A DNA stretch of 64,000 nucleotides from Mycolicibacterium tusciae (GTDB lineage Bacteria; Actinomycetota; Actinomycetes; Mycobacteriales; Mycobacteriaceae). A model generated the notes under the pieces. It was given only the letters and a program-made list of their open reading frames with translations. It did no database searches and was not told where the DNA came from. This document shows positions 41,549-50,442 of the stretch, one piece after another (within the stretch, counting starts at the first letter, position 1; each line of letters begins with the position of its first letter). The position numbers were made by a program, and so were the translations under genes. The stretch spans positions 47,588-111,587 of the forward strand of contig NZ_MVIM01000018.1 in the NCBI RefSeq assembly GCF_002086795.1, given 5' to 3'.

Positions 41549-43704
41549 CGATCGATCCGGAATCGTCGACTACGACTGAGCCGGTCAAGAAGTCCCGAAC
41601 TGTGCGGCTACCCATCGCGTCGAGGGTCAGCATTCAGTCGAAGCTCTTGATGATGCTTCTCATCACAAGCGTCCTGTCGGCGGCCGTGGTCGGTGCGATC
41701 GGATACCAATCGGGCAGGTCGTCGCTGCGCGAGTCGGTGTTCGACCGCCTCACCGAGATTCGCCAGTCGCAGAGCCGCCAGCTGCGAGAAGGCATCGGAG
41801 ACCTGAAGGACTCCCTCGTCATCTACTCGCGGGGAGCCACGTCGATCCAAGCCATCCAAGCCTTCACGGCCGGGTTCGATCAACTCAATTCCGCGAATAT
41901 CAGCCCGGCCCAACAGCAGTCCATTGTCGACTACTACACCGACCAGTTCGCACCGACGAAGAAGAAGGCCGGCGAGGAGGTCGACGTCGACGCGGTGCTG
42001 CCCGACACGAACGCTCAGCGCTACCTCCAGGCGTACTACACCGCACCGTTCTCGGACTGGGACAAGGCGATCGCGTTCGACGATGCCGGCGACGGGAGTG
42101 CATGGTCGGCGGCGAACGCCCGCTACAACGACTTCTACCGGGAGATCGTCACGCGGTTCGAGTTCGAGGACGCGTTGCTGTTCGACACCCGGGGCAACAT
42201 CGTCTACACCGCCTACAAGGGCGTCGATCTGGGTACCAACATCTTCAGCGGCCCCTTCAAGGGCGGTCCGCTGGCCGCCGCGTACCAGGCGGCGCTCGAT
42301 TCGAACGCCGTCGACTACGTCGGCCTGACCGACTTCGGGGAGTACGAACCCGCCGACGAGCCGACCGCGTGGTTCCTGTCGCCGGTCGGCCCCCGGGGCA
42401 GGGTGGACGGGGTGCTGGCCCTGCAGTTCCCGATCTCCAAGGTCAACCGCCTGATGACGATGGACCGCAAGTGGCAAGAGTCCGGCATGGGCAAGACGGG
42501 CGAGACGTTCATCGTCGGCGACGACGACTTGATGCGGTCGGATTCGCGCCTGTTCATCCAGGACCCCGAAGCATACAAACGCGACGTCGTCGAGGCGGGC
42601 ACGCCACCGGACATCGCCCAGGAGGCGATCGACCGGGGCGGCACGACGCTGATACAGCCAGTGCCCACGGACGCCACCAAATTCGCACAGCGGGGACAGT
42701 CGGGCACACTGATCGCCCAGGACTATCTCGGCCAAGAGACGTTGCAGGCCTACGCTCCCGCCGACCTCGAGGGCCTGCGGTGGAACGTGATCGCCAAGAT
42801 CGACACGTCGGAGGCGTTCGCTCCGGTGTCCGCGTTCACCCGCACGTTGGTGCTGTCGACGGTCGTGATCATCTTCGTCGTATGTCTTGCCGCGATGCTG
42901 CTCGCGCGATTGTTCGTGCGACCCATCCGCCGGCTCGAAACCGGCGCCCAGCAGATCAGTTCGGGCGACTACAACATCAACCTCCCCGTGCATTCGCGCG
43001 ATGAGTTCGGTGATCTCACCGTCGCCTTCAACGACATGAGCCGCAACCTGGCCATCAAGGAGGATCTGCTCGCCGAGCAACGCCGGGAGAACGACCGGCT
43101 GATGCTGTCCCTGATGCCGGAGCCGGTCGCTCAGCGGTACCGGGAGGGCGAGGAGACCATCGCCCAGGACCACCAAGACGTCACGGTGATTTTCGCCGAC
43201 GTCGTCGGGCTCGACGCCCTCTCACTTGATCTGAACTCCGACGAGCTCCTCACTATCGTCAACAAGCTGACACGCCAATTCGACGCCGCGGCAGAGAATC
43301 TCGGTGTCGAGCAAGTACGCACCCTGCACAACGGCTACCTTGCAAGTTGCGGGCTCAGTGTGCCCCGACTCGACAACGTCAGGCGTACTGTCGATTTCGC
43401 GATCGAGATGCAACGCATCATCGAAAGATTCAACGCCGAGACCGGCCACGACCTCAGCCTGCGGGCCGGCATCGACACCGGCACGGTCACCAGCGGCCTG
43501 GTGGCGCGGTCGACTCTCGCCTATGACATGTGGGGATCGGCGGTGAACCTCGCCTATCAGGTGCAGAGCGGCTCGCCACAGCCCGGCGTCTACGTCACCT
43601 CGGCGGTCTACGACACGATGCGCGACAGCCGCAAATTCGAATCCGCGGGCGTGATCACCGTCGATGGTGAAGAACAACCCGTCTGGCGGCTGGCGCATCA
43701 ATGA
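41539..43704 (+). CDS. Membrane receptor with HAMP and a degenerate class III nucleotide-cyclase domain (Rv2435c-like)
   Basis: 721 aa from ATG 41539. TM1 (about 36-55), a large extracytoplasmic sensor (about 56-430), TM2 (about 437-460), HAMP (about 461-515) and a cyclase homology domain (about 545-715). The first metal Asp is kept (FADVVG, Asp554), but the second is Asn598 (LHNGYLA where IGDxYMA is expected), the substrate-specifying Lys position reads Arg/Val, and the transition-state Arg after VNLA is Gln674. Cyclase activity is therefore doubtful. It overlaps the MscS/cNMP channel gene by 4 bp. From memory this is the Rv2435c-Rv2434c pair of M. tuberculosis. Confidence 0.87.
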   Translation: MTTSIDPESSTTTEPVKKSRTVRLPIASRVSIQSKLLMMLLITSVLSAAVVGAIGYQSGRSSLRESVFDRLTEIRQSQSRQLREGIGDLKDSLVIYSRGATSIQAIQAFTAGFDQLNSANISPAQQQSIVDYYTDQFAPTKKKAGEEVDVDAVLPDTNAQRYLQAYYTAPFSDWDKAIAFDDAGDGSAWSAANARYNDFYREIVTRFEFEDALLFDTRGNIVYTAYKGVDLGTNIFSGPFKGGPLAAAYQAALDSNAVDYVGLTDFGEYEPADEPTAWFLSPVGPRGRVDGVLALQFPISKVNRLMTMDRKWQESGMGKTGETFIVGDDDLMRSDSRLFIQDPEAYKRDVVEAGTPPDIAQEAIDRGGTTLIQPVPTDATKFAQRGQSGTLIAQDYLGQETLQAYAPADLEGLRWNVIAKIDTSEAFAPVSAFTRTLVLSTVVIIFVVCLAAMLLARLFVRPIRRLETGAQQISSGDYNINLPVHSRDEFGDLTVAFNDMSRNLAIKEDLLAEQRRENDRLMLSLMPEPVAQRYREGEETIAQDHQDVTVIFADVVGLDALSLDLNSDELLTIVNKLTRQFDAAAENLGVEQVRTLHNGYLASCGLSVPRLDNVRRTVDFAIEMQRIIERFNAETGHDLSLRAGIDTGTVTSGLVARSTLAYDMWGSAVNLAYQVQSGSPQPGVYVTSAVYDTMRDSRKFESAGVITVDGEEQPVWRLAHQ

Positions 43705-45101
43705 GCAGCATTTTCGAATCGGAGTGGTTTTACTGGGCCGTCGCGGTTGCCATCGGCTTCCCCGTCTGCCTGGTGCTCCTGACCGAGCTACACAATGCGC
43801 TGCTGCGCCGCAACAACGCACTTGCCCGCCCGGTGCATCTGGTGCGCAACTATATTCTGCCTCTCGGTGCGCTGCTGATCCTGCTGGTGCAGGCCATCCA
43901 GGTCAACGGAGAAGCGACGCCGGTGCGCGTCGTCGCCACTGTCTTCGGTTTCGTCGTCCTGGTCCTGCTGCTGTCCGGCCTCAACGCGACGATGTTCCAG
44001 GGCGCTCCGGAGGGCAGTTGGCGCAAGCGAATTCCGTCGATCTTCCTCGACGTGGCCAGGTTCGCGGTGATCGCCGTCGGCGTCGGCATCATGCTCGCCT
44101 ACATATGGGGCGCCAACGTCGGCGGCCTGTTCACCGCTTTGGGCGTGTCGTCCATCGTGCTCGGCCTTGCGCTACAGAATTCGGTCGGACAGATCATCTC
44201 GGGTCTGCTGCTGTTGTTCGAGCAGCCGTTTCAATTGGGTGATTGGATCGACGCTCCGACCGCACGGGGCCGGGTCGTCGAAGTCAACTGGCGCGCAACG
44301 CATATCGACACCGGCAGCGGCATGATGATCATGCCCAACTCAGCCTTGGCCGCGGCGTCGTTCAAGAACTTCAGCCGGCCTGCCGGCACCCACGCCTTGA
44401 GCGTCACCACCACCTTCTCGGTCGATGATCCACCCGATGACGTCATCGCCATGCTCAATCGGGTGGCCGCCATGCTGCCGCAGCTGCGACCGGGCGCGAC
44501 GCCGTCCAGCGTTCGATCCGGTGCAATGGAGTACAGCACTGGAGTGCCGGTGCGCTCCCCGGCCGACGACTTCGCCGCCAAATCACAGTTCATGCGCTGG
44601 GTTTGGTACGCGTCGCGACGAGCCGGTCTGCATCTCGACGAGGCCGAGGACGAGTTCGCGACCACCGAGCGGGTGCAGACATCGTTGCGGATCATCGCGC
44701 CCACCTTGCGGCTGAGCCACGAGGACCAAGAGGACCTGGTGACGCGAGTGCGCCTCACCCGGTACGGCGCCGAGGAGTACCTCCAGCACTCCGGCCAGAT
44801 ACCCAAGCGAATGACGTTCATCGTCAACGGGAGGGTCCGACTCGCGGTGACCGACGATACCGGTGGGATCGTGCCGGTGCGCACGCTCGAATCGGGCGAC
44901 TTCCTCGGTCAGACGGCCCTGACCCTCGAACCGGTCACCGCTGCCGCGTATGCGCTCGACGAAGTGACCGTGCTGTGGTTCGACCGCGACGTCATCGAGG
45001 ACCTGGTGTCGAAAAAGCCGGTACTGCTGCAGGACTTCGGTCGGGCGATCGAAGAACGGCGCGAGAGCCTGCGGCGGGCACTGGCCGCCGCGCAGGACTG
45101 A
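43701..45101 (+). CDS. MscS-family mechanosensitive channel with C-terminal cNMP-binding-like domain (Rv2434c-like)
   Basis: 466 aa, start overlapping the cyclase-like stop (ATGA). Four TM helices (about 8-28, 47-62, 73-95, 112-135), then the MscS pore-lining and beta-domain region (SIVLGLALQNSVGQIISGLLLL, QPFQLGDWI, GSGMMIMPNSALA). The C-terminal 130 residues form a cyclic-nucleotide-binding fold (FIVNGRVRLAV, LESGDFLGQTAL). Its phosphate-binding cassette has Gln404 where Glu is usual and no Arg at the expected place, so the ligand may not be cAMP or cGMP. Probable role: signal-gated osmotic or ion channel. Confidence 0.88.
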   Translation: MSSIFESEWFYWAVAVAIGFPVCLVLLTELHNALLRRNNALARPVHLVRNYILPLGALLILLVQAIQVNGEATPVRVVATVFGFVVLVLLLSGLNATMFQGAPEGSWRKRIPSIFLDVARFAVIAVGVGIMLAYIWGANVGGLFTALGVSSIVLGLALQNSVGQIISGLLLLFEQPFQLGDWIDAPTARGRVVEVNWRATHIDTGSGMMIMPNSALAAASFKNFSRPAGTHALSVTTTFSVDDPPDDVIAMLNRVAAMLPQLRPGATPSSVRSGAMEYSTGVPVRSPADDFAAKSQFMRWVWYASRRAGLHLDEAEDEFATTERVQTSLRIIAPTLRLSHEDQEDLVTRVRLTRYGAEEYLQHSGQIPKRMTFIVNGRVRLAVTDDTGGIVPVRTLESGDFLGQTALTLEPVTAAAYALDEVTVLWFDRDVIEDLVSKKPVLLQDFGRAIEERRESLRRALAAAQD

Positions 45102-45109
45102 GTTCTGCA

Positions 45110-46343
45110 ATGAAGCGCCGACTGCCCCGACCACGTGAGCTGACACCGCTGCTGCAGTTCCGTAAGCCGGATCTGAACCTGACGCGCCGCCGCCTCGACA
45201 GCGCGCTGACGATCGAGGACTTGCGCCGTATCGCCAAACGTCGCACGCCGAAGGCGGCGTTCGACTACACCGACGGTGCCGCCGAGGAGGAGTTGTCACT
45301 GGCGCGGGCACGACAAGCGTTCCGGGACATCGAATTCCACCCGACCATCCTGCGCGACGTCGCCAAAGTCGACACCGACGCGACCGTACTCGGCGACCGC
45401 GTTGCGCAGCCGTTCGGGATCGCGCCCACCGGATTCACCAGGTTGATGCAGACCGAGGGTGAGATCGCCGGCGCACACGCCGCCCGCCCGTGCGGGTATC
45501 CCGTTCTCGTTGTCCACCCTCGGAACCACCTCCATTGAAGAGGTACGAGCGGCAAACCCACACGGACGCAACTGGTTTCAGTTCTACATGTGGAAGGACC
45601 GGGACCGGTCGATGGCGCTGGTCGAGCGGGCCGCAGCGGCGGGGTTCGACACGCTACTCGTGACGGTGGACGTTCCCGTCGCGGGAGCCCGCCTCCGCGA
45701 CACCCGTAACGGGATGTCGATTCCGCCGGCGCTGACGCTGCGTACGGTCCTGGATGCGGTACCGCACCCCCGCTGGTGGTTCGACCTGCTGACCACCGAA
45801 CCGCTGTCGTTCGCGTCGCTGGACCGATGGCCCGGCACCGTCGCCCAGTACCTGGACAGCATGTTCGATCCGACGGTGACATTCGACGATCTGGCCTGGA
45901 TCAAGTCGCAGTGGCCGAACAAGTTGGTGGTCAAGGGCATTCAGACGCTCGAGGACGCGAAGTCGGTCGTCGACCTCGGTGTCGATGGAATTTTGCTTTC
46001 CAACCACGGCGGGCGCCAACTCGACCGCGCGCCGGTCCCCTTCCATTTGTTGCCACGCGTCGCCGCAGAACTCGGGCGCGACACCGAGGTTTTGCTGGAC
46101 ACCGGCATCATGTCCGGCGCTGATGTCGTGGCGGCGATCGCCCTTGGCGCGCGGTTCACCTTGGTCGGTCGCGCCTATCTCTACGGTCTGATGGCCGGCG
46201 GCGAGGCAGGCGTCGACCGCGCCATCGATATCCTCTCAGGGCAGGTCAGCCGCACGATGGCGCTGCTCGGCGTGACATCGCTCGCCGAATTGGAACCGCG
46301 ACACGTGACGCAGCTGCACCGGCTGAACCCCGGCGTGTCGTAA
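45110..46343 (+). pseudogene. lldD2: L-lactate dehydrogenase/alpha-hydroxyacid oxidase LldD2-like, frameshifted
   Basis: The opening frame (MKRRLPRPRELTPLLQF) is intact FMN-dependent alpha-hydroxyacid dehydrogenase to EGEIAGAHAA, then becomes nonsense with a stop at 45538. The rest continues one frame over from AGIPFSLSTLGTTS to the end, with WFQFYMWKDRDRSMAL, LVTVDVPVAGARLRD, the catalytic-base region LLSNHGGRQLDRAP and DTGIMSGADVVAA. The shift is within the repeat GCCGCCCGCCCG at about 45478-45490 and looks like one extra C. Either a recent inactivation or a sequence error; everything else is intact. Resembles Rv1872c from memory. Confidence 0.82.
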
Positions 46344-46557
46344 CCCCTCGCTAAATCACTCCAGTCACAGCATTCACACAGGCCACAGCACAAATCGGCG
46401 ATTGCTGAGTCCTCGCCGAGTCGGAATCGTTAGCCAACCGCGATATCGCAACCGAGTGTTGAGCATCCGAACTCGCCCGGCCCACGTGTTTCATTACGCA
46501 GGCAGAGCAATGGCAAAGGCTTTGCGCCAGGTGATGAAAGGTGGGTTGGTTGCCGTT

Positions 46558-47553
46558 ATGAAGGTCTTTGAGAGGTTTCGGAGTAAGTGGTTCCGCAGGC
46601 TGGCGGTGAGCGCCGTTGCGGCGGCGACTCTGCCCGGGCTGATCGGCTTCGTCGGGGGTTCGGCGACAGCTGGTGCGTTCTCCCGGCCGGGTCTGCCGGT
46701 CGAGTATCTGGATGTGTTCTCCCCGTCGATGAACCGCAACATCAAGGTGCAGTTCCAGGGCGGAGGTCCGCATGCGGTGTACCTGCTCGACGGGCTGCGG
46801 GCGCAGGACGATTTCAACGGCTGGGACATCAACACCCCGGCGTTCGAGTGGTACTACCAGTCCGGTCTGTCGACCGTCATGCCCGTCGGTGGCATGTCGA
46901 GCTTCTACACCGACTGGTATCAGCCGTCACGGGGTAACGGCCAGGATTACACCTACAAGTGGGAGACGTTCCTGACGAACGAGCTGCCCGCTTGGCTGGA
47001 GGCCAACAAGGGTGTTTCGCAGCTCGGCAACGCGGTGGTCGGCATTTCGATGGCCGGCGCCACGGCGCTGACGTACTCGATCTACCACCCGCAGAAGTTC
47101 ATCTACGCCGCATCGCTGTCGGGCTTCCTCAATCCGTCCGAGGGCTGGTGGCCGATGTTGATCGGGCTGGCGATGAACGACGCGGGCGGCTACAACGCCG
47201 AGAGCATGTGGGGTCCGTCCTCGGATCCGGCGTGGAAACGCAACGACCCGATGGTCAACATCAATCAGCTGGTGGCCAACAACACCAGGGTCTGGATCTA
47301 CTGCGGCTCCGGTACGCCGTCGGATCTGGACACCAGCGGTGGCGGCGGCAACATGATGGCCGCGCAGTTCCTCGAGGGACTGACGCTGCGCACCAACGTC
47401 AGCTTCAAGGACAACTACGTCGCGGCTGGCGGCACCAACGGTGTGTTCAACTTCCCGCAGCAGGGCACGCACAGCTGGGGCTACTGGGGTCAGCAGCTCG
47501 AGATGATGAAGCCCGATATCCAGCGAGTGCTGGGGGCGCAAGCCACCGCATAA
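46558..47553 (+). CDS. fbpC: Antigen 85-type mycolyltransferase, FbpC-like
   Basis: 331 aa from ATG 46558; ATGs at 46534 and 46510 are possible and only lengthen the signal n-region. The signal peptide ends near residue 40 (SATAGAFSRPG). The mature part follows Ag85: PVEYLDVFSPSMNRNIKVQF and LLDGLRAQDDFNGWDINTPA. The triad is Ser164 (GISMAG), Glu273 (FLEG) and His305 (THSWGYW). The Cys pair seen in Ag85A/B is absent (YQPSRGNGQDYTYKW), as in Ag85C. It transfers mycolates to trehalose and arabinogalactan in the cell envelope. Which fbp paralogue it is remains tentative. Confidence 0.9.
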   Translation: MKVFERFRSKWFRRLAVSAVAAATLPGLIGFVGGSATAGAFSRPGLPVEYLDVFSPSMNRNIKVQFQGGGPHAVYLLDGLRAQDDFNGWDINTPAFEWYYQSGLSTVMPVGGMSSFYTDWYQPSRGNGQDYTYKWETFLTNELPAWLEANKGVSQLGNAVVGISMAGATALTYSIYHPQKFIYAASLSGFLNPSEGWWPMLIGLAMNDAGGYNAESMWGPSSDPAWKRNDPMVNINQLVANNTRVWIYCGSGTPSDLDTSGGGGNMMAAQFLEGLTLRTNVSFKDNYVAAGGTNGVFNFPQQGTHSWGYWGQQLEMMKPDIQRVLGAQATA

Positions 47554-47566
47554 GTTCCACCCACAA

Positions 47567-47605
47567 CAGGGAGCCTGCCGTAACCCCCGAACGGCAGGCT
47601 CCCTG
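47567..47605 (+). terminator. Strong hairpin terminator after the Ag85 gene
   Basis: CAGGGAGCCTGCCG (47567-47580) and CGGCAGGCTCCCTG (47592-47605) are perfect 14-bp arms around an 11-base loop. It sits 13 bp after the stop codon, with no U-run beyond it, as is common in mycobacteria. Confidence 0.85.
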
Positions 47606-47685
47606 GCATTTGTGTGGGGTCTGCGAGTGGGAACAAACCAGGCACTACCAAGGTTGAGTCGATCTGACTGAACTTTGGAGGAATC

Positions 47686-50010
47686 ATGGCTGAAGCCAAA
47701 TCAGTGCCGGTGCTGTTCCTGACCGAATCGATCGTGCTGCCGGGGATGGTCGTGCCGATCGAGCTGGACGACGCGGCCCGTGCCGCCGTCGACGCAGCAC
47801 AGGCAAGCGAGTCCGGTGAGCTGCTCATCGCCCCTCGCCTGGAGGACCGGTACGCCACGCACGGCGTGCTGGCATCGATCGTGCAGGTCGGCCGTATAGC
47901 CGGTGGTAGTGGTACCGCGGCGGTGGTGCGCGGCACCAAGCGGGCCCACATCGGCGCGGGCGCCAGCGGCCCCGGCGCCGCGTTGTGGGTCGAAGTGACC
48001 GAGGTCGAAGAGGTCGAACCGACCGACGATGTCCGCGCGCTGGCCGCCGAGTACAAGAAGCTGCTGCTGGCGATGCTGCAGCGCCGCGAGGCCTGGCAGA
48101 TCATCGACTTCGTCAACCAGCTCACCGATCCGTCGGCGTTGGCCGACACGGCCGGCTACGCGTCGTACCTGACACAGGTGCAGAAGCGTCAGCTGCTGGA
48201 GACCCCCGACGTCGCTGAGCGGCTGAAGGCGCTCATCGAGTGGACCGGCGATCATCTGGCGGAGGTCGAAGTCACCGACAAGATCGCCGACGACGTACGT
48301 GAGGGCATGGAGAAGACGCAAAAGGAATTCCTGCTGCGCCAGCAGCTCGCCGCCATCCGCAAGGAACTCGGCGAAGGTGAACCCGATGGGTCCGACGACT
48401 ACCGGGCCCGCGTCGAGGCCGCCGATCTCCCGGAGAAGGTCCGAGAGGCTGCACTGCGCGAGGTCGGCAAGCTGGAGCGCTCGAGCGAGCAGAGCCCCGA
48501 GGGCGGCTGGATCCGGACCTGGCTGGACACCGTGCTGGACCTGCCGTGGAATGTCACCACCGAGGATTCCACCGACCTGAAGTCGGCAAGGGAGATCCTC
48601 GACGCCGACCACCACGGTCTGGAGGACGTGAAGGACCGCATCGTCGAGTACCTGGCGGTTCGCGCCCGGCGCGCACAGCGAGGGATGGCTGTCGTCGGTG
48701 GTCGCGGTTCCGGCGCCGTCATGGTGCTGGCCGGTCCCCCGGGTGTCGGCAAGACATCGCTCGGTGAGAGCGTGGCGCGGGCGTTGGGCCGCAAGTTCGT
48801 TCGCGTCGCCCTTGGTGGCGTGCGCGACGAGGCCGAGATCCGTGGCCACCGTCGTACCTACGTCGGTGCGCTGCCCGGCCGGATCGTGCGCGCGATCGGC
48901 GAGGCGGGATCGATGAACCCCGTCGTGCTGCTCGACGAGATCGACAAGGTCGGCTCCGACTACCGGGGCGACCCGTCCGCCGCCCTGCTCGAGGTGCTGG
49001 ACCCGGCGCAGAACCACACGTTCCGCGACCACTACCTGGAGCTGGATCTGGACTTGTCGGACGTCGTGTTCCTGGCGACGGCCAACGTCATCGAGAACAT
49101 CCCGTCGGCGCTGCTGGACCGCATGGAGCTGATCCAGATCGACGGCTACACCTCCGACGACAAGGTCGCCATCGCACGGGACTTCCTGCTGCCCCGGCAG
49201 CGCGAGCGTGCGGCGCTGACCGAAGCCGAGGTGACGGTGACCGAGGACGCGCTGCGCAAGATCGCGGCCGACTACACCCGCGAACCGGGCGTGCGGCAGT
49301 TCGAGCGCTTGCTGGCCAAGGCATTGCGCAAGGCGACGACGAAATTGGCTGCAGATCCTGCTCCGTTGACCATCGACGAGCCCGAACTCGTTGACTACCT
49401 GGGCCGTCCACGATTCCTGCCGGAATCCGCGGAACGCACGGCGGTGCCGGGTGTGGCCACCGGGTTGGCGGTCACGGGTCTGGGCGGCGACGTGCTGTAC
49501 ATCGAAGCCGGGGCGACCGATGGCGAGGCTGGGCTGCAGCTGACCGGCCAGCTGGGCGACGTGATGAAGGAGTCCGCGCAGATCGCGTTGTCCTATGTGC
49601 GTGCACACGCCGAGCAGCTGGGCGTCGATCCGAAGTCGCTGGACCGCAGGATCCATGTGCACGTGCCCGCGGGTGCGGTGCCCAAGGACGGCCCGTCGGC
49701 CGGCGTGACGATGGTGACGGCGCTGGTGTCGATGGCGACCGGGCGTCAGGTCCGCTCCGATGTCGGCATGACCGGTGAGGTGACGCTCAACGGCCGCGTG
49801 CTGCCGATCGGCGGCGTCAAGCAGAAGCTGCTGGCTGCGCAACGAGCCGGACTGTCAACGGTTTTCATCCCCCAGCGCAACGAGGCCGACCTGGACGACG
49901 TCCCGGCCGACGTGCTCGAGTCGCTGGAGGTCAAGCCGATGGTCGACGTCGCCGACATCATCGCGCAGGCGCTGGTGCCTGCCGAGGAGACGGCTTCGGC
50001 GGCGGCCTGA
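47686..50010 (+). CDS. lon: ATP-dependent Lon protease
   Basis: 774 aa, ribosome site TGGAGGAATC before ATG. It has the N-terminal substrate domain (LFLTESIVLPGMVVPIEL), an AAA+ module with Walker A GPPGVGKTS (about 350-358) and Walker B VVLLDEIDKVGSD, the sensor-type region, and a C-terminal serine-lysine protease domain with Ser671 (KDGPSAGVTM) and Lys712 (GGVKQKLLAA). All catalytic residues are present. A cytosolic quality-control protease. It is flanked by the Ag85 terminator and a long inverted repeat, so it is probably monocistronic. Confidence 0.97.
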   Translation: MAEAKSVPVLFLTESIVLPGMVVPIELDDAARAAVDAAQASESGELLIAPRLEDRYATHGVLASIVQVGRIAGGSGTAAVVRGTKRAHIGAGASGPGAALWVEVTEVEEVEPTDDVRALAAEYKKLLLAMLQRREAWQIIDFVNQLTDPSALADTAGYASYLTQVQKRQLLETPDVAERLKALIEWTGDHLAEVEVTDKIADDVREGMEKTQKEFLLRQQLAAIRKELGEGEPDGSDDYRARVEAADLPEKVREAALREVGKLERSSEQSPEGGWIRTWLDTVLDLPWNVTTEDSTDLKSAREILDADHHGLEDVKDRIVEYLAVRARRAQRGMAVVGGRGSGAVMVLAGPPGVGKTSLGESVARALGRKFVRVALGGVRDEAEIRGHRRTYVGALPGRIVRAIGEAGSMNPVVLLDEIDKVGSDYRGDPSAALLEVLDPAQNHTFRDHYLELDLDLSDVVFLATANVIENIPSALLDRMELIQIDGYTSDDKVAIARDFLLPRQRERAALTEAEVTVTEDALRKIAADYTREPGVRQFERLLAKALRKATTKLAADPAPLTIDEPELVDYLGRPRFLPESAERTAVPGVATGLAVTGLGGDVLYIEAGATDGEAGLQLTGQLGDVMKESAQIALSYVRAHAEQLGVDPKSLDRRIHVHVPAGAVPKDGPSAGVTMVTALVSMATGRQVRSDVGMTGEVTLNGRVLPIGGVKQKLLAAQRAGLSTVFIPQRNEADLDDVPADVLESLEVKPMVDVADIIAQALVPAEETASAAA

Positions 50011-50018
50011 CACCGCAT

Positions 50019-50064
50019 GTAACGCCATGGCGCGAATTCTGCCCGAACCGCGCCATGGCGTTAC
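50019..50064. terminator. Long inverted repeat between lon and the TfoX-N gene
   Basis: GTAACGCCATGGCGCG (50019-50034) and CGCGCCATGGCGTTAC (50049-50064) are perfect 16-bp arms with a 14-base loop, and each arm contains the palindrome CGCCATGGCG. It starts 8 bp after the lon stop and ends 10 bp before the TfoX-N ATG. Most simply it is the lon terminator; the doubled palindrome also suits a protein-binding site. Confidence 0.6.
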
Positions 50065-50074
50065 GGTCGTCTCT

Positions 50075-50407
50075 ATGGCGTACGACGAAGACCTGGCTCA
50101 CCGGGTCCGCGAGCTTGTCGCAGGCGAGCGGGGTGTCGAGGAGAAGCGGATGTTCGGCGGGCTGGCATTCCTCATCGGCGGCAACATGTCGGTGTGCGTC
50201 AGCGGTCAGGGCGGTCTGATGGTGCGGGTGCCGCGCGACGACACCGAGAAGCTGCTGGCACGCGAACACGTCGAACCGATGATCATGGCCGGCCGCGAAA
50301 CCCGCGGCTGGTTGCGGGTATCCGTGGCGGGTGTCAAGACCAAGCGGCAGCTGCAGAGTTGGGTGAGCCGCGGGGTCGACTACGCCAGAAGCCTGCCTCC
50401 CAAGTAG
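50075..50407 (+). CDS. TfoX N-terminal-domain protein
   Basis: 110 aa from ATG 50075. The TfoX-N pattern is EEKRMFGGLAFLIGGNMSVCV and GLMVRVPRDDTEKLL, with MIMAGRETRGWLRVSVAGVK following. Stand-alone TfoX-N proteins have no settled function; competence regulation is not implied here. It lies behind the long inverted repeat and may be controlled or insulated by it. Confidence 0.78.
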   Translation: MAYDEDLAHRVRELVAGERGVEEKRMFGGLAFLIGGNMSVCVSGQGGLMVRVPRDDTEKLLAREHVEPMIMAGRETRGWLRVSVAGVKTKRQLQSWVSRGVDYARSLPPK

Positions 50408-50442
50408 GTTTCGGCGTGACTTCGGGGGGTTAGCCGATACCG

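Noticed and set aside
41608..43176. 522-codon minus-strand open frame
   Set aside because: Antisense shadow of the cyclase-like receptor in GC-rich DNA; no domain and no start context.
47701..49842. 713-codon minus-strand open frame
   Set aside because: Antisense to lon, whose catalytic motifs fix the true frame.
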